From Thiobacillus sp. 63-78 (GTDB lineage: Bacteria > Pseudomonadota > Gammaproteobacteria > Burkholderiales > Thiobacillaceae): 41,685 nucleotides of DNA. The translations under genes were made by a program, and so were the position numbers. The notes under the pieces were generated by a model that was given only the letters and a program-made list of their open reading frames with translations, was not told the DNA's origin and searched no databases. Positions 37,021 through 41,685 of the stretch are shown here, piece by piece. Location of the stretch: positions 1-41,685 of the forward strand of contig MKWM01000041.1 of NCBI GenBank assembly GCA_001899765.1, in the 5' to 3' direction. The first letter of the stretch is position 1. Every line of letters starts with the position of its first letter.

Positions 37021-39137
37021 GTCGTGATGCGGCGGTAGATGTCGGTGACTTTCAGCGGCAATTGTCGCACGTCATCCAGAATGATGTAACGCGCCGCGCC
37101 GTACATGTGCGGCAGGTAGTCGCGCGCGTCGCGGTCGAGGGTGATGCAGAAGGGGTGGATGCCGGTGCGTGAGGCTTCCTGGAGCGCCATGCGCGTGTCC
37201 TCGATACCGTATTGCCCGCGATAGACGTCGAAATAGTCGTCCGGACGGCCGTCCGACAGCGTGACCAGTACGCGGGTTCTGGCTTCGACCCGGTTCAAGA
37301 GCCTGGTCATGTGGCGCAGCGCAAAGCCCATGCGGGTGTATTCCTGCGGACGGATGCCGGAGATGCGCGCTTTTACCTCGCCGCCGTAGGGCTCGTCGAA
37401 GGTCTTGATACGGAACAGTTCGCATCTTTTTCGGGTGGTGCCGGAAAAGCCGTAGATCGCGTAGCGGTCGCCCAGGAGTTCCAGCGCTTCGCACAGCAGG
37501 ATCAGCGCTTCGCGCTCGGCTTCGTTGATCCAGCCCTGGGTCGAGCCGCTCATGTCGACCAGGAATGCCACGGCGATGTTGCGTTCGGCGCGGTGCAGAC
37601 GCACGAACAGGCGGTCGCTCATTTCACTGCCGTCCTGCGCATCGGCGAGTGCCTCGATCAATGCGTCAAGATCGATCTCGTCGCCCTGTGTCTGCCGCTT
37701 CTCGAGCCGGTTCTCGTCGCGCAGCGCCTCGAACTTCCGGCGCAGGTGCTTGACCACGCCGGCGTATTTGTCAAGCGTGTGGCGATGGAAATCATCGTAG
37801 GCCGGCAGGACGGTTTTTTCCCGCATCACGCACCAGTTCTTGCGGTAATGCTGGCGGCCATGATCCCATTCGGGATAGAGTTCGGCACCTTTCTCATGGT
37901 AGGTGCCGTGCCACACGGCGTCGGGATCCTCGGGCTGATCGAAGACCAGGGTCGGGTCGTATTCGCCGTCGCCCGCGGGCGTCAGGTATTCCGGCGGAAT
38001 CTCGCCAAAATCGAGATAGATCGAGGTGAGCAGTTGCTTGACGCCGTCGGGGGGAGCGAGGGGGGCGCTGTCGAGCGTGATCTCGAAGTCAAGCCGGCCA
38101 TTTTCGTCGCGCGGCTGGACTTCCAGATCGGGCGGCGTTTCGGCGGCGGATTGCGCAGTGGATTGCGCTGCGGCGTGTTCTTCCAGCAGTTCCGCCAGTT
38201 TGATGCGCAGCCGCGCCTTTTCCTTGTCCAGCCGGGCAGCGCGGGCGGCGGCAATCGCATCCGGGCGCAGGCATCCCTGGTCGCTCCACTGCGGACAGTC
38301 GGCTTCCGCATAGGCCGCATCCAGCAAGGACAGACTGTCCGCCAGCGTGGCCTGATCCGTATCCAGGCTGGCCTCGAATCGGCGCCAGCCTGGCGGTAGT
38401 GGGGGGTCAAGCAGTTCACGCAGGCGCTGGAGCTGGCGGTATAGCCCCGGCAGTTCGCGCGCAATGCGCGCGGTCAGCCGCAGGGTTTCCAGCGCATACA
38501 GACGGGCAAGCGCACGCTCGGGGTCGGCATAGGCGGTGGCGATGCCGGCAAGATCGGCGCGCAAGGTCCCGTAGCGGGTCTGCGCCCACAGCAGCGCAAC
38601 CGTGATCTTGGCAAGCCGGAAATTGTCGTCCAGGTCGGGCAGCGCGGCGATCAAGGGCGGCAACACGATGCGTTCGCCATCGGTCCATGCCGCGTCGCCC
38701 TCCTCGATGCGCAGTCGCCGTCCCGAGAGGCCGCAGACGAAATTTCCCAGAATGGGCGCGATGTCCTCGAACAGCGCGCCAGCCGCGTCGTTTTTGTGTT
38801 GCGCGTCATCGAAGCTGTCGACTTCTTCCATGACCCTGAGCGCGGTTTGCAGGCCGGTACGGTCGAACACGTCGCAGGTGTGTACGGCCCAGGCTTCCAG
38901 CAGGCGCCGCTCCATGCGCGGCAGCAGGGCCGGAGCGCGACGGCCGAATTGCCAGGCCAGCGTGATATGGGTGGAGGCGATGCGGCGGATCCAGTCGAGG
39001 ATGAAATCCTGCTCGTTGCGGGCCAGTACGGCGAGTTCGACGGCAAGTTCCTCGACCTTGAAGAAGGTGAACTCGGTGTCCAGCCAGCTGTGCAGGCTGG
39101 CTTCCATCTCGGCGGCGGTGAGCGGCGATTGTGCCAT
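37017..39137 (-). CDS. VWA-domain protein, CbbO/NorD family
   Basis: Partner of MoxR-type AAA+ ATPases; CbbO recruits CbbQ to rubisco and NorD acts with NorQ on nitric oxide reductase. The 706-residue protein has a helical N-terminal part (1-500) and a C-terminal von Willebrand A domain with MIDAS motif DMSGST at 528-533, the downstream T-x4 loop (YTRMGFALRHM) and LSDGRPDD. Size falls between typical NorD and CbbO. No rubisco, nor or gas-vesicle gene is in the window, so the client enzyme is unknown. It follows the ATPase gene by ten bases and overlaps the next gene. Confidence 0.9.
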
Positions 39138-39147
39138 CAGGCAGCCA

Positions 39148-39960
39148 TCAGAAAATGGACGAGGAAAGCTCCTGGATTGCTTTCAGCATGTCGGTGTCGT
39201 CGGTGACCGCCTGAGCGACGGCGGATTTGCAGGCGGTGACCGGGCTCACGCCGTCGGCGATCAATTTTCCGGCATGCACCAGCAATCGTGTGGAGGCGCC
39301 TTCCTCCAGCCCGCTGCCTTTGAGGTTGCGCGTCATCTGTGCGAAACGAACAAGATTGTCGGCGATGGCGTCGGACACGCCGGACTCGCTGGCAACGATG
39401 CGCCGTTCGAGCGTGGCGGAGGGGTAGTCGAACTCCAGTGCGACGAAACGTTGCCGGGTCGATTGCTTCAGGTCCTTCAACACGCTCTGGTAGCCGGGGT
39501 TGTATGAAATGGCGAGGCAGAACTCGGGCGGGGCTTCGACCATCTGGCCGAGCTTTTCCATCGGCAGGGTACGACGGTCGTCGGCCAGCGGATGGATGAC
39601 CACCATGGTGTCCTTGCGCGCTTCGACGATTTCATCCAGATAGCAGATGCCGCCACAGCGTACCGCCCGCGTGAGCGGACCGTCGACCCACACGGTCTCA
39701 CCGCCTTTGATCAGGTAACGTCCGACCAGATCGGAGGCAGTGAGGTCGTCGTGGCATGACACCGTGATCAGGGGACGCTTGAGTCGCCAGGCCATGTGCT
39801 CCATGAAGCGCGTCTTGCCGCAACCAGTGGGGCCTTTCAGCAATACCGGAATCTGCTGGCGATACGCGGCTTCAAACAGCTGGATTTCGTCGCCGACGGT
39901 CTCGTAATACGGCTCTTTCTCAATGAGATGATCGGCGGGATCGAGGGTACGGGCATTCAT
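39148..39960 (-). CDS. MoxR-type AAA+ ATPase, CbbQ/NorQ/NirQ family
   Basis: A 270-residue ring ATPase that remodels a client enzyme together with a VWA partner. It has Walker A GPTGCGKT (43-50), Walker B CYLDE (106-110), sensor ISYNPGYQ and arginine finger region KQSTRQRF. The sequence fits CbbQ and NorQ about equally well by eye. The start at ATG 39960 is preceded not by a ribosome site but by a pyrimidine-rich CCTCCTTCCCC, so translation may depend on coupling with the DUF4124 gene that stops 19 bases upstream. Confidence 0.93.
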   Translation of the reverse strand: MNARTLDPADHLIEKEPYYETVGDEIQLFEAAYRQQIPVLLKGPTGCGKTRFMEHMAWRLKRPLITVSCHDDLTASDLVGRYLIKGGETVWVDGPLTRAVRCGGICYLDEIVEARKDTMVVIHPLADDRRTLPMEKLGQMVEAPPEFCLAISYNPGYQSVLKDLKQSTRQRFVALEFDYPSATLERRIVASESGVSDAIADNLVRFAQMTRNLKGSGLEEGASTRLLVHAGKLIADGVSPVTACKSAVAQAVTDDTDMLKAIQELSSSIF

Positions 39961-39979
39961 AAGGGGAAGGAGGCGTGGA

Positions 39980-40438
39980 TTAAAAACAGCCGGATTGCTG
40001 TTTCTTGCGTTCGAGATCCCGGACTTCCTGGTTCCAGGTATCCATCTGTTTCTGCGTATAGCCTTTGCGATGCGCCAGATCGATTTTGTCGACTACGCGT
40101 CCCAGCTTGTCGGTGAGCGCGTCGCAGGTGGCGGCAGAGGCGTGTGACGCCGATTTTCGACCGGCACTGCGGGTATCAGGGCGAGCCGGGGCGGCCTCTT
40201 TGGGAGAGGACACCGGTTTTTCCGGTTTGGTATCGGTCTGAACAGCCCGCATCCGCTCCGGGTCAGGCTGGGGCGCAGGATCGATTTCGAGCGTCCGAGC
40301 TTCCTTGGCATTGCGGCAGGGCAGGTTGGAATAGGTCACCTGGCCTTGTGCATCGATGCATTTATTGAACGTGGCGGCGCCCGCGTGGGGCGACAACAGC
40401 AGCGCAAGCAGGCCCACCAATCCAGTCAGGCTGTGCAT
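39980..40438 (-). CDS. DUF4124 domain protein, secreted
   Basis: A 152-residue protein with a signal peptide (to about residue 21, ending PHAGAA) followed at once by a DUF4124 domain ([18 protein letters not shown]), typical of periplasmic proteins of unknown function in proteobacteria. The C-terminal third is charged and probably helical. It starts six bases after the YkgJ-type gene and precedes the AAA+ gene by 19 bases. Confidence 0.88.
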   Translation of the reverse strand: MHSLTGLVGLLALLLSPHAGAATFNKCIDAQGQVTYSNLPCRNAKEARTLEIDPAPQPDPERMRAVQTDTKPEKPVSSPKEAAPARPDTRSAGRKSASHASAATCDALTDKLGRVVDKIDLAHRKGYTQKQMDTWNQEVRDLERKKQQSGCF

Positions 40439-40444
40439 CGGAGG

Positions 40445-41356
40445 TCAATGCTCCCCTGAATATTTGTCGTCTTCCAGTGCCATCTTTTTCTGGAATTCGG
40501 CTTCTTTTTCCTGCTCGGCCATGGCGCGTCGGCGGGCCAGCCGTTTCTCGTAGGCATCCGGGCGTTCCTCCACGAACTTCTCGCCGAACAGGGTGTGGCG
40601 CAGAAAATTGAAGCCAAAATCGAGCAGCGCTTCATCATCGGCGACCAGCGTCGCCATGACCTCGACCGGGATGTCGTAGGTTTCATTGAAGCTCGGGCTC
40701 ATGACGAAGGCGCGAAAGCGGTCGATGTCATAGCTTGCCATGAAGAAAAGCTGGTTCGATACGGGGGTCGGCTTGCCGATGGCAGGGCCGGCGGATTTAC
40801 GCTTGACCACCAGTTGACGCCATGCATGCGCTTTCCTGTCGTATTCGTCGACCCCTTGCTCGTGGCGGTATTCCTCGATGGTCTGGACCTTGTCCTCGAA
40901 GTGGCCGAGGCAGTGCGCTTCCCTGACCATGGCATAGGCACTGCGATCGACGTATTCGTCCGAACGGCGCATGGTCAGGAGCGCGACCGGGTAGTAGCGG
41001 CAGGCGGTGGGGCGGTCTTCATAGACACCGCAGCCTTCGGGCGTCATGAACTGGCAGGCGGTGCCGCCTTCGACCGGATTCAGTTTGATGCCGGGCATGC
41101 CGTCCTTGTCCATCTCGAACGGCAGCGAATACTGCTTGAGGAATTCGCCCGAGGACATGCCCAGACGTTTTTTCAGGCGCAGGACGTCATAAGGCGTCAG
41201 CGGAATGTCGATGTTGCTGCAACAGGCGTTCCAGCATTTGACGTTGCGATGGCAACGAAACTGGAATTTTGTGTTTTCCGCAAGCATGGTGGGTTTGACC
41301 GGACTGCCCGCGAAGGGCGAGTCGTCGATCAAGTCCTTGAATTCGTTTTCGTTCAT
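40445..41356 (-). CDS. YkgJ-family cysteine cluster protein
   Basis: A 303-residue protein of the YkgJ/CxxCxxCC (zinc- or iron-chelating) group. Eight cysteines are in the family pattern: C35, C41, C45, C46, then C101, C109, C119 (TACQFMTPEGCGVYEDRPTACRYYP) and C149. The group is thought to bind a metal or iron-sulfur cluster. The ATG at 41356 is chosen for its GGAAGG ribosome site; the longer frame upstream to 41410 lacks one. It is the first gene of the five-gene operon after the aprA terminator. Confidence 0.9.
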   Translation of the reverse strand: MNENEFKDLIDDSPFAGSPVKPTMLAENTKFQFRCHRNVKCWNACCSNIDIPLTPYDVLRLKKRLGMSSGEFLKQYSLPFEMDKDGMPGIKLNPVEGGTACQFMTPEGCGVYEDRPTACRYYPVALLTMRRSDEYVDRSAYAMVREAHCLGHFEDKVQTIEEYRHEQGVDEYDRKAHAWRQLVVKRKSAGPAIGKPTPVSNQLFFMASYDIDRFRAFVMSPSFNETYDIPVEVMATLVADDEALLDFGFNFLRHTLFGEKFVEERPDAYEKRLARRRAMAEQEKEAEFQKKMALEDDKYSGEH

Positions 41357-41468
41357 TTCAACACCTTCCGGGGCGAGCCCCACTTCCGTAACACACAGGC
41401 GAAAGTGCAAGATTACGCGCTTTCGGCTGAATGCTAAACCTTGTCCGGCATGCAGTTTGATTAAACTG

Positions 41469-41498
41469 AAAAAAACCGGGCGCCGTGATGGCGCCCGG
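41469..41498 (-). terminator. Intrinsic terminator after aprA (minus strand)
   Basis: On the minus strand CCGGGCGCC (41498-41490) pairs with GGCGCCCGG (41484-41476) and is followed by seven Ts. It would end the apr transcript before the YkgJ operon, so that operon needs its own promoter in 41357-41468 or read-through. Confidence 0.92.
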
Positions 41499-41512
41499 AG
41501 ATTGCTGCCTAT

Positions 41513-41530
41513 CTAATTCTTGCGAATTAG
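41513..41530 (-). other. Small hairpin at the aprA stop codon
   Basis: CTAATTC (41513-41519) and GAATTAG (41524-41530) form a perfect 7-bp inverted repeat that includes the aprA TAA. In mRNA it would place a stem over the stop codon, 15 bases before the main terminator. It might stabilise the 3' end. Confidence 0.5.
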
Positions 41531-41685
41531 TGAGCGGCAGGCTTGAACAGCTTGGACTTGTCAACCAGATCCACGTGGGCGCGCTTGAAGCAGTTCCACT
41601 GTTTGGTGTTCTTGTCGTACACCGAGTTCACGAAGCAGTGCCAGTTTTCCTCATCGACAAAGTTCTTGTCCATGCGGTAGTAGAA
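41527..41685 (-). CDS. aprA: Adenylylsulfate reductase alpha subunit, C-terminal end (partial)
   Basis: The last 52 residues of a protein whose start lies beyond the right edge. The tail FYYRMDKNFVDEENWHCF, then CFKRAHVDLVDKSKLFK, matches the C-terminus of dissimilatory AprA as I know it from sulfur-oxidising bacteria: a flavoprotein that, with the iron-sulfur subunit AprB, turns sulfite and AMP into adenylylsulfate. Only a short piece is visible, so the call rests on this tail alone. If right, it shows that the organism oxidises reduced sulfur. Confidence 0.78.
   Translation of the reverse strand, partial: FYYRMDKNFVDEENWHCFVNSVYDKNTKQWNCFKRAHVDLVDKSKLFKPAAH

Noticed and set aside
39148..39960. 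Assigning the gene symbol cbbQ or norQ
   Set aside because: The families are too alike to separate by eye, and neither rubisco nor nitric oxide reductase genes are in the window.

Overview
The window is GC-rich chromosomal DNA from a betaproteobacterium that probably oxidises sulfur compounds, most likely a Thiobacillus relative. Two things suggest this. The core genes (thrS-infC-rpmI-rplT-pheST-ihfA-merR, rplU-rpmA-obgE, ispB, metG) have betaproteobacterial sequence and order. The right edge cuts through the 3' end of a gene that looks like aprA, the dissimilatory adenylylsulfate reductase alpha subunit. No transposase, integrase, rRNA operon or CRISPR array is visible. The only hint of a mobile element is a short direct repeat at the left edge.

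Layout. 1-387: leader with a terminator-like hairpin. 388-8091: translation and nucleoid block (threonyl- and phenylalanyl-tRNA synthetases, IF3, L35, L20, IHF alpha, a MerR-like regulator, tRNA-Pro GGG). 8193-13228: iron superoxide dismutase, a three-gene SelO operon on the minus strand, and a CynX-like MFS permease. 13364-17180: secreted helix-hairpin-helix protein, ZIP transporter, small membrane protein, RimO and a COG4255-type protein. 17313-20600: minus-strand run of acylphosphatase, MetG, DUF924 and CDGSH proteins. 20687-26939: a complete RND tripartite efflux operon with its TetR repressor and a clear operator. 27052-33571: TonB receptor, BtuFCD-type ABC transporter, a SAM methyltransferase and a Fur-family regulator. 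33713-36745: tRNA-Pro CGG, IspB, L21, L27 and ObgE. 36742-41356: a tight minus-strand operon of a YkgJ-type cysteine protein, a DUF4124 protein, a CbbQ/NorQ-type AAA+ ATPase, a CbbO/NorD-type VWA protein and a 92-residue unknown. 41527-41685: aprA 3' end.

The two most interesting regions are the last two accessory blocks. The TonB/ABC/methyltransferase operon and the Fur-family gene share a 15-bp 7-1-7 motif. Two copies sit on the likely promoter of the receptor and one lies upstream of the fur-like gene, where it contains a TACAAT hexamer. This suggests a self-contained, metal-controlled uptake system of unknown substrate. It has a structured 5' leader and a small ORF that overlaps the regulator start. 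The CbbQ/CbbO-type pair has no rubisco or nitric oxide reductase genes beside it. It is instead co-transcribed with a likely metal-binding YkgJ protein, just downstream of aprA, so it may mature or activate some other metalloenzyme.
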